Assembly: GCF_024586915.1 (NCBI RefSeq)
Contig: NZ_JANBVS010000022.1
Span: forward strand, 1-64,000
Length of the DNA: 64,000 nucleotides
Direction: 5' to 3'
Source: Bradyrhizobium sp. SRS-191
Lineage (GTDB): Bacteria; Pseudomonadota; Alphaproteobacteria; Rhizobiales; Xanthobacteraceae
Shown here: piece after piece, positions 47,070-56,213 of the stretch
Numbering within the stretch: the stretch's first letter is position 1
Layout of the letters: every line of letters begins with the position of its first letter
Notes under the pieces: generated by a model
Told to the model about the DNA's origin: nothing
Databases searched by the model: none
What the model saw: the letters and a program-made list of their open reading frames with translations, nothing else
Position numbers and translations under genes: made by a program

Positions 47070-48125
47070 ATGGCTGATGAGTCCGTAGTCGCCTCGATCA
47101 TTCCCTGGCAGCAGCCGAAGACGGCCAAGCCGCGTCCGAAACGTCCCAAGGTGGTCAAGCCGCGGCCGCCGCGTGCCAAGGCGGACAAGGCTGACAAATC
47201 CGAGAGGATCAAGGCGGCGCTCGACGACGAGATGCTGGCGTCCGAGACGCTGATCATGCCGGACTTCCTGGAGCTCGTGAACGAGCCCGCGAAAACGCCG
47301 GCGAAGACGCCCGCGGCCGTGGAGACGTCACGGACGGAAGCTGCCGCGAGCGCAGCCGCCGCGACGATCTCGTCCCCGGTGCCGCCGGCCATGGTGACGC
47401 CGCGCGAGACCGTGCAGCCCCTCGACGGCGAGATCGTTGCACCCAGCGCGCCCTTGGCTCCGGCCAAGGTCGAAGGTCCGCGCCTCACCGTCTCCTCGGT
47501 GCTGCTGCAGCTCGCCGCGCTGGCGATGGCGGCGGTCGGCATGGCCATGAACGGCTGGTTCGCGCATTCGCTCGGCTCGAACAGCACCGCCGGCTGGATG
47601 TTCCTGGCGATCGGCGTCACCGCCGATCTCGTCGCATTGGTCATGCCGACCTGCGCCGCAAGGCTGTGGCATGCGCGGCATCGCGCCTCGGCGCTGGCCG
47701 GCTGGATCGTGTGGCTGATGACCTTCGTGTTCGCGCTGACCGCAGGCATCGGCTTCGCCTCGACCAACATCAGCGACGTCACGCTGGCGCGCGCCTCGCG
47801 CGTGACGCCCGCGGTGCAGGCCGCGCAGACCGCGCTCGGCGATGCGATGGCGGCGCGCGACCGCGAATGCAAGGGCGGCGTCGGCAAGTTCTGCAGGGAG
47901 CGCGAGGCTGCGGTGGCCGAGCGCCGCCAGGCGCTGGATGCCGCGATGGCCGCGGTGAGCAAGACCGCCGATCCGCAGACCGAGGCCGCCATCAAGCTGG
48001 TGGCGTGGATCACGCAGGGACGGCTGACGCCGTCGGCCGACGACTTCGCGATGCTGCGCCTGATTCTGCTGGCGCTGCTGCCACAGCTCGGCGGCATCCT
48101 GCTGATGGTGGGGCGCAGGGTGTGA
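47070..48125 (+). CDS. Multi-pass membrane protein with proline/lysine-rich N-terminus
   Basis: This protein of about 351 residues has a charged, low-complexity cytoplasmic N-terminus (KTAKPRPKRPKVVKPRPP and an Ala/Thr-rich run, residues 1-125). Four hydrophobic segments follow; three are near 140-235, and a final one is LRLILLALLPQLGGILLMVG. A polar coiled loop of about 100 residues with two Cys (RECKGGVGKFCRER) lies between the third and fourth. No family is recognised. The ATG at 47070 has GGAG 8 bases upstream; an in-frame GTG at 46992 is less likely. An exact CtrA-type site lies upstream. Confidence 0.72.
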   Translation: MADESVVASIIPWQQPKTAKPRPKRPKVVKPRPPRAKADKADKSERIKAALDDEMLASETLIMPDFLELVNEPAKTPAKTPAAVETSRTEAAASAAAATISSPVPPAMVTPRETVQPLDGEIVAPSAPLAPAKVEGPRLTVSSVLLQLAALAMAAVGMAMNGWFAHSLGSNSTAGWMFLAIGVTADLVALVMPTCAARLWHARHRASALAGWIVWLMTFVFALTAGIGFASTNISDVTLARASRVTPAVQAAQTALGDAMAARDRECKGGVGKFCREREAAVAERRQALDAAMAAVSKTADPQTEAAIKLVAWITQGRLTPSADDFAMLRLILLALLPQLGGILLMVGRRV

Positions 48126-48213
48126 GCTCGACGGCGGGACCGCGCACGACGCTGTTCCCGCGCGTCGTCATCGACATCGCTGATCAGCCCGACCTGCCGC
48201 GCCAGCCGCATGA

Positions 48214-48441
48214 ATTCGCGGCGGACCACGCGATAGAGCCACGCCGACAGCGCAGCGGGTCATCGTCGGGCTCGGTGCGGCCGCACTGGGCGTGATCGCG
48301 TTCAGCGGAGCTGCGGCCTGGTGGGTCGCCGCAGACGGCGTCGCCTTCGCCCTCACCGGCATCGTCGGCTATTGTCCGGCCTGCGCCGTCGCAGAAATTG
48401 GTCAGCGCTTCCGGACCGATCGCGGCTTCGGAGCGGGATAG
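48214..48441 (+). pseudogene. Likely remnant of a DUF2892/YgaP-like membrane protein
   Basis: Translating this stretch gives TPTAQRVIVGLGAAALGVIA followed by a hydrophobic helix and LTGIVGYCPACAVA. The GYCPxC motif is characteristic of small YgaP/DUF2892 proteins. No ATG, GTG or TTG precedes the homologous part; the frame is closed by TGA at 48211-48213, leaving only ATT at 48214. It is either a decayed gene or one using a rare start codon. Its end overlaps the MmcQ gene on the other strand by 40 bases. Confidence 0.55.
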
Positions 48442-48737
48442 GCGGCCTGCCAGGCGCTCTCGAGCGCGGTCCGCACCAGGTCGGCATCAGCCTCCGCCAG
48501 CGTCACGGTGGTCCAGCCCTGGTCGCCCCATTTGTTCGGCACGCGGCAGAACGCGCCGGGCTGCAGAGTGGCATAATGCTCCTGCTCGTCCGGCGTGAGC
48601 AGCAGGTTGGCGGAGCAGCCATCGGCCGCCAAGGTCGCAAAGATCCGCCTGGCCTTGAACGCCGTGCGATCGAAATGCGCCGCTGCCGTGGTTCCCGCGA
48701 ATGACGAAGCGAGGGCTTGAAATTCGTGACCGGTCAT
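48402..48737 (-). CDS. MmcQ/YjbR family DNA-binding-like protein
   Basis: This protein of about 111 residues has the MmcQ/YjbR (CyaY-like fold) pattern: the N-terminal TGHEFQALASSFAG, then KARRIFATLAADGCSANLLLT, PDEQEHYATL and WGDQGWTTVTLAEADADLVR. The family's role is unclear; members are described as DNA-binding-like. Starts at 48737, 48746 and 48773 are all possible. It is convergent with the YgaP-like remnant. Confidence 0.85.
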   Translation of the reverse strand: MTGHEFQALASSFAGTTAAAHFDRTAFKARRIFATLAADGCSANLLLTPDEQEHYATLQPGAFCRVPNKWGDQGWTTVTLAEADADLVRTALESAWQAAYPAPKPRSVRKR

Positions 48738-48963
48738 CTCGACCATCTTCGCATACTGATGCTCGGGCGACATGATTAGCATTCGTGAAGGCGCGCCGCC
48801 ATGCCGATGGAACGCCGTGTCGACAGAGCAGACACTGGCCGTTCTCGCCGCGCCATCGCGCACGGGAACGTGAAACCCTGGGCTCCCCGCGGCTTGATGC
48901 AGGTCAAAACTACACAGTGTTGTTTTCGTAGGCTCGCTGCCGTCAGATCATAGGAGATCAACG

Positions 48964-49572
48964 ATGTCCGCGCAGAGCAGCATGAGCGTCTACCTGAACT
49001 GGGCCAAGGAACGCCTCCACGAGATGGATGCCGCACTGGACGCGCTCGATATCAAGGCAGCCGAGGCGGAAGCCGTATCCAAGGTCAAGACCGCGGAGAT
49101 CATCGCGGACCTGAAGAAGCGCCGCAGCGACCTGGAGGCCCTGCTCAAGACCCAGGCGGCGGCGGGCGAAGCCGCGCTGGCGCAAGCGAAGACCGAGCTG
49201 GACCAGCACTGGGCCGGCTTCGAGGCGCAGATGAGGACCTATTTCGACACGGCCGGCCAACAGGCGGTGCAGCAACAGGCCGTCTTCAAGGACATCGCGG
49301 CTGCGCAAGCGAAGGCCTGGCACGAGGCGGCCGACCGGTTTCGCGAGGCGGCCACCCAGGTGGCCAGCACCGGGGGCGCCAATGTCGAGACTGTTCTCGA
49401 TCAGCTCAAATCCGACGCGGCCCAGGCCGGAGCTCACCTCGACAAGCTGAAGCAGGCCGGCAGCGAGTCCTGGTCGGTACTGAGCGCCGCCTTGAACGAG
49501 TCCCGCAAGGCGTTCGACCAGGCCAACCAGGCGGCGTGGAATTCGCTGAAGGGCTCGGGCCCGAAGAGTTGA
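48964..49572 (+). CDS. Coiled-coil protein, unknown function
   Basis: This 202-residue protein is soluble and nearly all alpha-helical, with Ala, Gln, Lys and Glu dominating and long heptad repeats (for example LKKRRSDLEALLKTQAAAGE and AQAKAWHEAADRFREAATQV). It contains Trp residues at regular points but no enzyme motif. Composition is similar to phasin-like or apolipoprotein-like surface helices, though I cannot assign a family. TAGGAGATCAACG precedes the ATG and is a strong ribosome site. Confidence 0.75.
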   Translation: MSAQSSMSVYLNWAKERLHEMDAALDALDIKAAEAEAVSKVKTAEIIADLKKRRSDLEALLKTQAAAGEAALAQAKTELDQHWAGFEAQMRTYFDTAGQQAVQQQAVFKDIAAAQAKAWHEAADRFREAATQVASTGGANVETVLDQLKSDAAQAGAHLDKLKQAGSESWSVLSAALNESRKAFDQANQAAWNSLKGSGPKS

Positions 49573-49766
49573 GCCGGAGGCTCGCGCGACGGATCGGCCC
49601 AGTCAGACTGCCAGCGCATCATCCGTCACAGACGACGAGATCGCGTTGGTCTTGAACGAGCCGATCCGGCCACCGCTCGCGAGCAGCCCTGTCGTGCTGA
49701 ACGGGCTGAGCTGAGTTATTAGGAAGCCGGCAGATATTGGTCCGTAGCAGCTGCCGCCTGCAGGCT

Positions 49767-50525
49767 TCAACCACCCTTCGGGCGACTCCGCTTCATCGCG
49801 CCGTCGAGACCGGGGTTGATCGCCAGCGTCGCGCCGGCCGCACCGCCGGCTTCGTAGGCGGTCATCGACACCGTGCGGCTCGTGCCGCGCGAGGCGCGCA
49901 GCCTCATGTCGAGCTTGTCGAACTCGGCATCGACCACCGAGGTCTTGAGCACGACCAGGCCGCGGCCGGTCGAGGCGTTGACCTGATCGCGGCTCTTCTT
50001 CATCGCGACCAGCCGCTCGGCGATCGAGGCGACCATGCCGAGCGCGAAGGAGGCGTTGGCGAGGTGGCGGTCCTGGTGGCGGAAGCGGGCGTAATCGATC
50101 GAGGTCTTGTAGCGGCCGAGCTCGGCGCGCACGGAATTGTCGATCAGCTCGGTCAGGTAATGCGCGACCTCGACATCCGCCGGCAGGCCGAAGAACACGT
50201 AGATGTTGTCTCCGGCCGCGCTCTTCTCGCGCCAGACGCGGCAATCGCAGAACAGCGCGATGGCGCCGATGCAATCGTCGATCGGAATGCGCTTCTTGCG
50301 ATGGGTCTCATAGACCTTGCGCTCGCAGGACGAGGCCTTCAGCTCAAGGTCCGAGAGCGACAGATCATGGCGGTCGAGCAGCTCGGCCACCTTGGCCGCC
50401 GCCGCCAGCGCTTCGTCCTCGGTACAGCCGTTGGCGATGGTCTTGGCGCGCAAGGCCTGGATGCGCGCCTTGAGCTTGTCGAGCGCGACCGTGTCGGCGG
50501 CCGTGGCATTGAAGGTCTGGCTCAC
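49767..50525 (-). CDS. DUF2786 domain protein
   Basis: This 252-residue protein has an N-terminal DUF2786 helical domain (about residues 14-57: LKARIQALRAKTIANGCTED, AAKVAELLDRHDLS). A second domain follows with CIGAIALFCDCRVW, YVFFGLPADVEVAHYLTELI and ANASFALGMVASIAERL. DUF2786 proteins occur in phages and many bacteria and their function is unknown. It carries a Cys-rich middle segment (CERK, CIGA, CDCR). The gene is convergent with the coiled-coil gene. Confidence 0.85.
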   Translation of the reverse strand: MSQTFNATAADTVALDKLKARIQALRAKTIANGCTEDEALAAAAKVAELLDRHDLSLSDLELKASSCERKVYETHRKKRIPIDDCIGAIALFCDCRVWREKSAAGDNIYVFFGLPADVEVAHYLTELIDNSVRAELGRYKTSIDYARFRHQDRHLANASFALGMVASIAERLVAMKKSRDQVNASTGRGLVVLKTSVVDAEFDKLDMRLRASRGTSRTVSMTAYEAGGAAGATLAINPGLDGAMKRSRPKGG

Positions 50526-50852
50526 CGGTCAATCTCCGTAAGGCGAGGACTCGAAAGACGAGGACTCGCAGCATGCGTATCGCGCCGTGCCGGCAGCGAG
50601 CTCACGAGCCCGCCACGATCGCAATCGGCTTCGCTCCTTATATCCCGGCTGATCGGCTCGTGGCTCGTCGGACGGCTCCATCAACGGCTTTTCCGCGTCG
50701 CACTCTTCGCCCCCGTCTGCCCGTCCGACCGGTGCAGCAAATTGAGACTGGCCGTGAAATGCGTGGCGGTTCCGACATGGCGGACACGCCGATGCGATGG
50801 CAAGATCGCGCTCCGCCAGCACGCGCCAATCCACGCAAGAAGGGAGCATGCG

Positions 50853-51908
50853 ATGAAGCAGATCAAGGGCCCCGCCATCTTTCTCGCCCAGTTCGCCGGC
50901 GATGCGGCGCCGTTCAACTCCTGGGATTCGATCTGCGGCTGGGCCGCCTCGCTCGGCTATGAGGGTGTCCAGATCCCGACCTGGGACGGCAGGCTGTTCG
51001 ATCTGCACAAGGCGTCCGAGTCGCAGGATTATGCCGACGAGGTGAAGGGGATCGCGGCGCGCCACGGACTGGCGATCACCGAGCTCTCGACCCATCTTCA
51101 GGGCCAGCTCGTCGCCGTTCACCCGGCCTATGATGCGGCGTTCGACGGGTTCGCCGCACCCGAGGTGCGCGGCAATCCGGCGGCGCGCACGGCGTGGGCG
51201 GTCGACCAGGTCAAACGGGCGATCATGGCGTCGCGGCGGCTTGGGCTCACCGCCCACGCGACGTTTTCCGGCGCGTTGGCGTGGCCCTATATCTACCCGT
51301 GGCCGCAGCGTCCGGCGGGTCTCGTCGAGGCGGCGTTCGATGAGCTGGCGCGGCGCTGGCGGCCGATCCTCGATCACGCCGAGGAGCATGGGGTCGATCT
51401 CGCCTACGAGATCCATCCGGGCGAGGACCTGCATGACGGCGTCTCCTACGAGATGTTCCTGCAGCGGGTGGGCAACCACACGCGCGCCAATCTGCTCTAC
51501 GATCCCTCGCATTTCGTTCTGCAGCAGCTCGATTATCTCGACTACATCGACATCTATCACCAGCGCATCAAGGCGTTTCACGTCAAGGACGCCGAGTTCA
51601 ACCCGACCGGGCGCCAGGGCGTATATGGCGGTTTCCAGGGCTGGGCCGATCGGGCCGGCCGCTTCCGGTCGCTCGGCGACGGCCAGGTCGATTTCGGCGC
51701 GATCTTCTCCAAACTGACGCAATACGGCTATGGCAGCTGGGCCGTGCTCGAATGGGAGTGCGCTATCAAGCATCCCGAACAGGGCGCGCGCGAGGGCGCC
51801 GGGTTCATCCGGAGCCATATCATCGAGGTTACCGAGAAGGCGTTCGATGATTTCGCCGGCTCCGGCGCCGACGACATCGCGAACCGCAAGATGCTGGGCC
51901 TGGCTTGA
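50853..51908 (+). CDS. Sugar phosphate isomerase/epimerase (xylose-isomerase-like TIM barrel)
   Basis: This 351-residue TIM-barrel protein of the AP endonuclease 2/xylose-isomerase superfamily has conserved metal-site segments: LAYEIHPGEDLHDG, NLLYDPSHFVLQQLDYL, KAFHVKDAEF and WAVLEWECAIKHPEQG. It would isomerise or epimerise a sugar or inositol derivative. The start at 50853 is supported by AAGGGAG upstream. The oxidoreductase gene begins 12 bases after its stop, so the two form one catabolic unit. Confidence 0.92.
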   Translation: MKQIKGPAIFLAQFAGDAAPFNSWDSICGWAASLGYEGVQIPTWDGRLFDLHKASESQDYADEVKGIAARHGLAITELSTHLQGQLVAVHPAYDAAFDGFAAPEVRGNPAARTAWAVDQVKRAIMASRRLGLTAHATFSGALAWPYIYPWPQRPAGLVEAAFDELARRWRPILDHAEEHGVDLAYEIHPGEDLHDGVSYEMFLQRVGNHTRANLLYDPSHFVLQQLDYLDYIDIYHQRIKAFHVKDAEFNPTGRQGVYGGFQGWADRAGRFRSLGDGQVDFGAIFSKLTQYGYGSWAVLEWECAIKHPEQGAREGAGFIRSHIIEVTEKAFDDFAGSGADDIANRKMLGLA

Positions 51909-51920
51909 GGGGAGGAGCAG

Positions 51921-53096
51921 ATGGCCATCACCGCAAGCCATGAAGCCGGTCGGCATGATCGCATCCGCCTCGGCATGGTCGGCGGCGGACAGGGCGCCTT
52001 CATCGGCGCCGTGCACCGCATCGCCGCACGCATCGACGATCAGTTCGAGCTGGTCGCCGGCGCGCTCGCCTCCGATCCGGTCCGCGCCAAGGCCTCGGCC
52101 AGGGAGATCGGCATTGTCGACGATCGCGCCTATGGCTCGTTCGAAGAGATGGCCAAAGCCGAAGCCGCGCGTCCCGACGGCATCGAGGCGGTCTCGATCG
52201 TCACGCCCAACCACATGCACGCCCCTATCGCGACGGCCTTCCTGCGGGCCGGCATCCACGTCATCTGCGACAAGCCGCTGACGACGACCGTCGCGGAAGC
52301 CGAGGAGCTGGTGGCCCTGGCGCGGTCGACGGGCAAGGTGTTCGTCGTGACGCACAACTACACCGGCTATCCGATGGTGCGGCAGGCACGGGCCATGATC
52401 GCGAGCGGCGAGCTCGGCGACATCCGCCTTGTGCAGGCCGAATATCTCCAGGACTGGCTGACCGAGCCGCTCGAGCAGACCGATCAGAAGCAGGCGGCGT
52501 GGCGCACCGACCCCGCCCGCTCCGGCCCGGGCGGCTGCATCGGCGACATCGGCACGCACGCCTACAATCTCGCCTGCTTCGTCAGCGGGCTCGCGCTGGA
52601 TGAGCTGTTCGCGCAATTGTCCACCTTTGTCCCCGGGCGGCGCCTCGACGACGACGTCCAGATTCTTCTGCGCTGGAAAGGCGGCGCCAAGGGCATGTTG
52701 TGGGCGAGCCAGGTCGCCGTCGGCCACGAGAACGGCCTGACCTTGCGCATCTCCGGGACCAAAGGCGGCCTCGCCTGGGCCCAGGAAAATCCGAACCAGC
52801 TCTGGTTCACACCCTACGGACAGCCCAAGCAGCTCCTGACCCGCGGGGGCGCCGGCGCCATCGGCGCCGCCACGCGCGTCACCCGCATCCCCTCCGGCCA
52901 CCCCGAGGGCTATCTGGAAGGGTTTGCGACGATCTACGCCGAAGCGGCACAGGCGATCCGCGCCGCGAGGAGCGGAGACAAGCCGGATCGCGAGGTGCTC
53001 TATCCGACCGTCGAGGACGGTCTGGCCGGCGTGAAGTTCATCGACGCCGCGGTGAGATCGTCTGCCGCGAAGGGGGAATGGATCCGGGTGACTTGA
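51921..53096 (+). CDS. Gfo/Idh/MocA family oxidoreductase
   Basis: This 391-residue NAD(P)-dependent dehydrogenase has a Rossmann motif LGMVGGGQGAFIGAVHRIAA near residue 17. The catalytic region HVICDKPLTTTVAEAEEL has the family EKP/DKP lysine, and GGCIGDIGTHAYNLACFV includes the DxxxH motif. It probably oxidises the hydroxyl of a sugar or inositol and works with the isomerase upstream. GGGAGGAGCAG precedes the ATG. No transporter or regulator is adjacent, so the substrate is open. Confidence 0.94.
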   Translation: MAITASHEAGRHDRIRLGMVGGGQGAFIGAVHRIAARIDDQFELVAGALASDPVRAKASAREIGIVDDRAYGSFEEMAKAEAARPDGIEAVSIVTPNHMHAPIATAFLRAGIHVICDKPLTTTVAEAEELVALARSTGKVFVVTHNYTGYPMVRQARAMIASGELGDIRLVQAEYLQDWLTEPLEQTDQKQAAWRTDPARSGPGGCIGDIGTHAYNLACFVSGLALDELFAQLSTFVPGRRLDDDVQILLRWKGGAKGMLWASQVAVGHENGLTLRISGTKGGLAWAQENPNQLWFTPYGQPKQLLTRGGAGAIGAATRVTRIPSGHPEGYLEGFATIYAEAAQAIRAARSGDKPDREVLYPTVEDGLAGVKFIDAAVRSSAAKGEWIRVT

Positions 53097-53229
53097 ACGA
53101 CTGAGGCGCGCCCCAACCTTCCTCCGGCGGGCGATCGGCGTCCCCACCGTCATGCCGAAGTCGCCATGGCCGCACTGGCCCGATGCCTGGACGTCGTCGG
53201 AGAACGGGCCGAGACCCAAGCCCGAACAT

Positions 53230-54177
53230 TCACTTCGTCGCGGTGGAGACGCCGAGCTCCTCGTCGACCGCGTCCTCGAACGCCCGCTTCTTGCCGGAGA
53301 TGAAACGCCGATAGCCCTGCGGATCGATCCAGGCGCTCAAGCCCTCCGTCTCCGCACGCTTCCGCTTGCCCTCGAAGTCGTAATACTCGTTGTGCTCCGC
53401 CAGCCAGATATCCGGCTTGATCATCTCGAGCGCGTGATGCGTGTTGCGGTAGTCGTCCGTGATGCCGGGATAGGACGGGTTTTTCGCCAGGCGGTAGCCG
53501 GGGTTGAATCCGGCTCCATCCGGGAATGCCACCACGTAGGCCTTGCCGTCGACCACCACATTCGCGATCCAGGTGGTCGCGCCTCGCGTGTGGCCTGCGG
53601 TGTGGTAGGCTGACAGCAGCACGTCGCCCAGCCTGACGGTGTCGCCGTCGCGCAGGACGCGGTCGACGTTCACGCCTTCGTAGGCCAGATCGTTGCCATA
53701 CTTGAAGTCGTCACGGTCGCCGCTCTCCATCGCGGCGACATCATCCTTCATGACCGCCAGTTGCGCTCCCGTCAGCCTCTTCATGAAGGCCAAGGCCCCG
53801 GCATGATCGATGTGGGCGTGGGCGTTGATCATGATCTTGATGTCTTCCGGCTTGAAACCGAGCTTACGGATCGAGTCCACGATCATCGGCCCCGATGACG
53901 GCATGCCGGTGTTCATCAGGATGTGGCCCTCCGGCGTCGTGAACAGAAAGACCCCCAGCCCCTTCGTGCCCACGAAATAGATCGGGCCGGCGATTTTCAC
54001 CGGTTCGGTCGGCTCCTCCCATTTCATCACTTTCGTGGCCAGGGAGACGAAGAGCTTGTTGTCGTTCGCGAGCTGCTCCTTGGTGGGCAGGTTCGGCGGC
54101 AGCGTCTGTGCAGCGGCGGGCCCAGCGAGAACCACAAGGAGCGCCGAAGCCATGATGGCGCGAAATGAGATCGACAT
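53230..54177 (-). CDS. Metallo-beta-lactamase fold hydrolase of subclass B3 type
   Basis: This 315-residue exported protein has a signal peptide of about 23 residues (SALLVVLAGPAAAQ) and an MBL fold. The complete subclass-B3 zinc ligand set is visible: His120, His122 and His196 (site 1) and Asp124, His125 and His262 (site 2), within NAHAHIDHAGA, AYHTAGHTRGAT and LAEHNEYY. The overall pattern resembles Bradyrhizobium BJP-1, a chromosomal B3 enzyme, but activity on beta-lactams is not shown by sequence alone. AGGAAACAGC precedes the start. It is on the same strand as the OprB porin, 104 bases downstream. Confidence 0.88.
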   Translation of the reverse strand: MSISFRAIMASALLVVLAGPAAAQTLPPNLPTKEQLANDNKLFVSLATKVMKWEEPTEPVKIAGPIYFVGTKGLGVFLFTTPEGHILMNTGMPSSGPMIVDSIRKLGFKPEDIKIMINAHAHIDHAGALAFMKRLTGAQLAVMKDDVAAMESGDRDDFKYGNDLAYEGVNVDRVLRDGDTVRLGDVLLSAYHTAGHTRGATTWIANVVVDGKAYVVAFPDGAGFNPGYRLAKNPSYPGITDDYRNTHHALEMIKPDIWLAEHNEYYDFEGKRKRAETEGLSAWIDPQGYRRFISGKKRAFEDAVDEELGVSTATK

Positions 54178-54281
54178 GCTGCTGTTTCCTGTTGTCGAGG
54201 CGGTTGTTCATCGTTGGCGTGATCCGCGGCCGGAGGGATCTTGTTCTCCCGGCGGCGCGGCGGAGTGGCACTTGCGCGTCG

Positions 54282-55970
54282 TCACCACGCGACCGTGAGG
54301 CGCGCTTGCAGGATGTCCGTGCTCTTGCGTCGTTCGGCCACGTCCGCCGCGAGCGGATGCCAGATGTGCTGGTAGCTCGGGATCAGGCGCACGGCGGGCG
54401 TGATCGCGAAATTGTAGAACACCTCCATGCCGCTCTCGTCGCGAGCGGCAGCCTGGCCGCGCGAGATCGCCGTGATGCTCGTCTTCAATCTGTCGCTGAT
54501 CTTGTTGAAGTAGAAGCCGATGCCGAAGCTGTCATCGTGTCGGCCGTCCAACATGCCGTGGGCGAACAGCGCGATGCTGGCGTCGCGGGTGATCGGATTG
54601 GTGTCGTCCGGGGCATAGCCGGCCCGCGCAAACATGCCGACGCCGCGGATCTGTTCGCCGGTCTTCTGCTTGTGCGCCACGGTCGCCGCGTCGTCCTTGA
54701 GGAACAGATATTGCGAGACGGTGGCCAGAGCGAACCAGCTGTCTCCCTTCAAATTGGCCGGAAGCCCCTCGTTCGAGGCGAGGCCGAGCAGGCTGCCGAT
54801 TGCCTGCGTCGTTGCAGCGGCCGAAGCCAGGGGGCCGAATGGCGCGTCCAGATCGAGCTTCGGCTTGTTGGACCAGTTGTACACCGGCGAGAACTGACCG
54901 GGCAGACCGCCGATGTCGTAGGACATGATCGAGGTCAGATAGATGTTGACCTTCTTGAAGGAGTTCGGCTCGGCGAAGCGGTCGGCCTTGGTGTAGGGAT
55001 CGAGCACGCCGCCTGCGATGGTGAATTTCGGGCTGAAGGACCAGACGCCGAGCAGCCCGAGGGCGGTCGGGTTGAAGAAGCTCGTCGTGATCGGGTTCTT
55101 GTTCAGATTGAAATTGGCGAAGTGATATTTGAAAGCGTCGCCGAACGCGGTCTGGTCGGGAAGCACGACGTTGCCGATCTTTCCGACCACGATGCGCGCC
55201 TGCCTGCCGAGCGCCTGCGCCAGGAAATATTCCGAGGGCAGGAAGCTGTTGGGCTGCATCGGATCGGGCAGCACGAGGCCGGTGTAATGCGGAACGACGG
55301 AGCCCGCGGTGAATGTCGAAGCCGGGTCGTCGCCGAGGCGCGACTGCGCGGTGAGGTGAATCAGGCCGCCGGACCACCACCCGGCGCGGCCGGTATCGAT
55401 ATTGACCGAGAGCTGGGTGTTCTGAACGAAGGCCTCGCCGGTCTTGAGGCCGCCCGAGGTCACGTTCTGATAGTAGCTCGTGGAATAGAGATCGAAGAAG
55501 AAGCCCTTGCGCGCCAGCTCGGTGCGGGTGCCACCCCAATCCCCGAGAATCTGGGTTCGCTGCGTGATATCGCCGGTCACCGTGCCCGGCAAACCGAACA
55601 CCGGCCCGTCGTTGAAGAAAGCCAGGAGACCCGGCGCCAGATTGACGACCGAGGACTTGTCGGTCGGCATCGGCCCCCATGGTGCGGCAGGCGCGGGCTC
55701 GATCGAAATCGTCGTGGCTGCAGTCTTGCCGTTGTTGGTCCTGGCTTTGGTCTTGCGCTTCACCGCCGGCGCGATGCCCGGCACTGAGGCGTGTTCGGCA
55801 TCGAGATGGCCGAATTGAACCAGACCCTCATTGGCGACAGCGGCATCGGCCGTCAACACGACGGCCGCGACGCCGGCCAGGCGAAGCCAGCTGGAGGTCG
55901 TTCTCTCGACGCTCGAACGAGGATTTGCGTCGCAGGACGCTCCGCATGAACCAGCTTTCAACCGCGACAC
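54282..55970 (-). CDS. OprB-family carbohydrate porin
   Basis: This outer-membrane beta-barrel protein of about 562 residues starts at GTG 55970 with AAGGAG upstream. A long basic N-region precedes the hydrophobic segment LAGVAAVVLTADAAVA. The mature protein has the OprB pattern: ILGDWGGTRTELARKGFFFD, amphipathic strands with aromatic girdles, WWSGGLIHLTAQSRLGDD, and the terminal strand DILQARLTVAW ending in an aromatic residue. Pro/Lys-rich residues 60-110 form a linker. OprB porins transport sugars. The exact start is uncertain because the signal peptide sits about 30 residues in. Confidence 0.85.
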   Translation of the reverse strand: MSRLKAGSCGASCDANPRSSVERTTSSWLRLAGVAAVVLTADAAVANEGLVQFGHLDAEHASVPGIAPAVKRKTKARTNNGKTAATTISIEPAPAAPWGPMPTDKSSVVNLAPGLLAFFNDGPVFGLPGTVTGDITQRTQILGDWGGTRTELARKGFFFDLYSTSYYQNVTSGGLKTGEAFVQNTQLSVNIDTGRAGWWSGGLIHLTAQSRLGDDPASTFTAGSVVPHYTGLVLPDPMQPNSFLPSEYFLAQALGRQARIVVGKIGNVVLPDQTAFGDAFKYHFANFNLNKNPITTSFFNPTALGLLGVWSFSPKFTIAGGVLDPYTKADRFAEPNSFKKVNIYLTSIMSYDIGGLPGQFSPVYNWSNKPKLDLDAPFGPLASAAATTQAIGSLLGLASNEGLPANLKGDSWFALATVSQYLFLKDDAATVAHKQKTGEQIRGVGMFARAGYAPDDTNPITRDASIALFAHGMLDGRHDDSFGIGFYFNKISDRLKTSITAISRGQAAARDESGMEVFYNFAITPAVRLIPSYQHIWHPLAADVAERRKSTDILQARLTVAW

Positions 55971-56213
55971 GACCCGTGACTCCTTTTTCGGTGCAGCCGG
56001 AAGCGGACAAGGCAGCGCGGCCGCGGGCTTCCGACGGCCGCAACGTCTGACAAATGCCGCGCAGGGATAAGGGGAGGGTCGGCCAAACACCGGCGACGAG
56101 CGGCCAAATGACGTGTCCGCCGTCCCGGCGCATCGATCGCCGGCGTGTCGTGGTGACAGGCTCAGAGGTCAGGCAGGGACCTGGATTGGCGGCACGGCCA
56201 GGAAGCCGCAGAG

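Noticed and set aside
48140..48260. Minus-strand peptide ALSAWLYRVVRREFMRLARQ that looks a little like a sigma-factor helix
   Set aside because: It is only about 45 residues after a stop codon, lacks a start and promoter recognition region, and overlaps other weak frames. It may be chance.
50529..53219. An 896-codon minus-strand open frame over the isomerase and oxidoreductase
   Set aside because: It is a shadow of two genes with intact motifs and ribosome sites; its translation has no recognisable domain.
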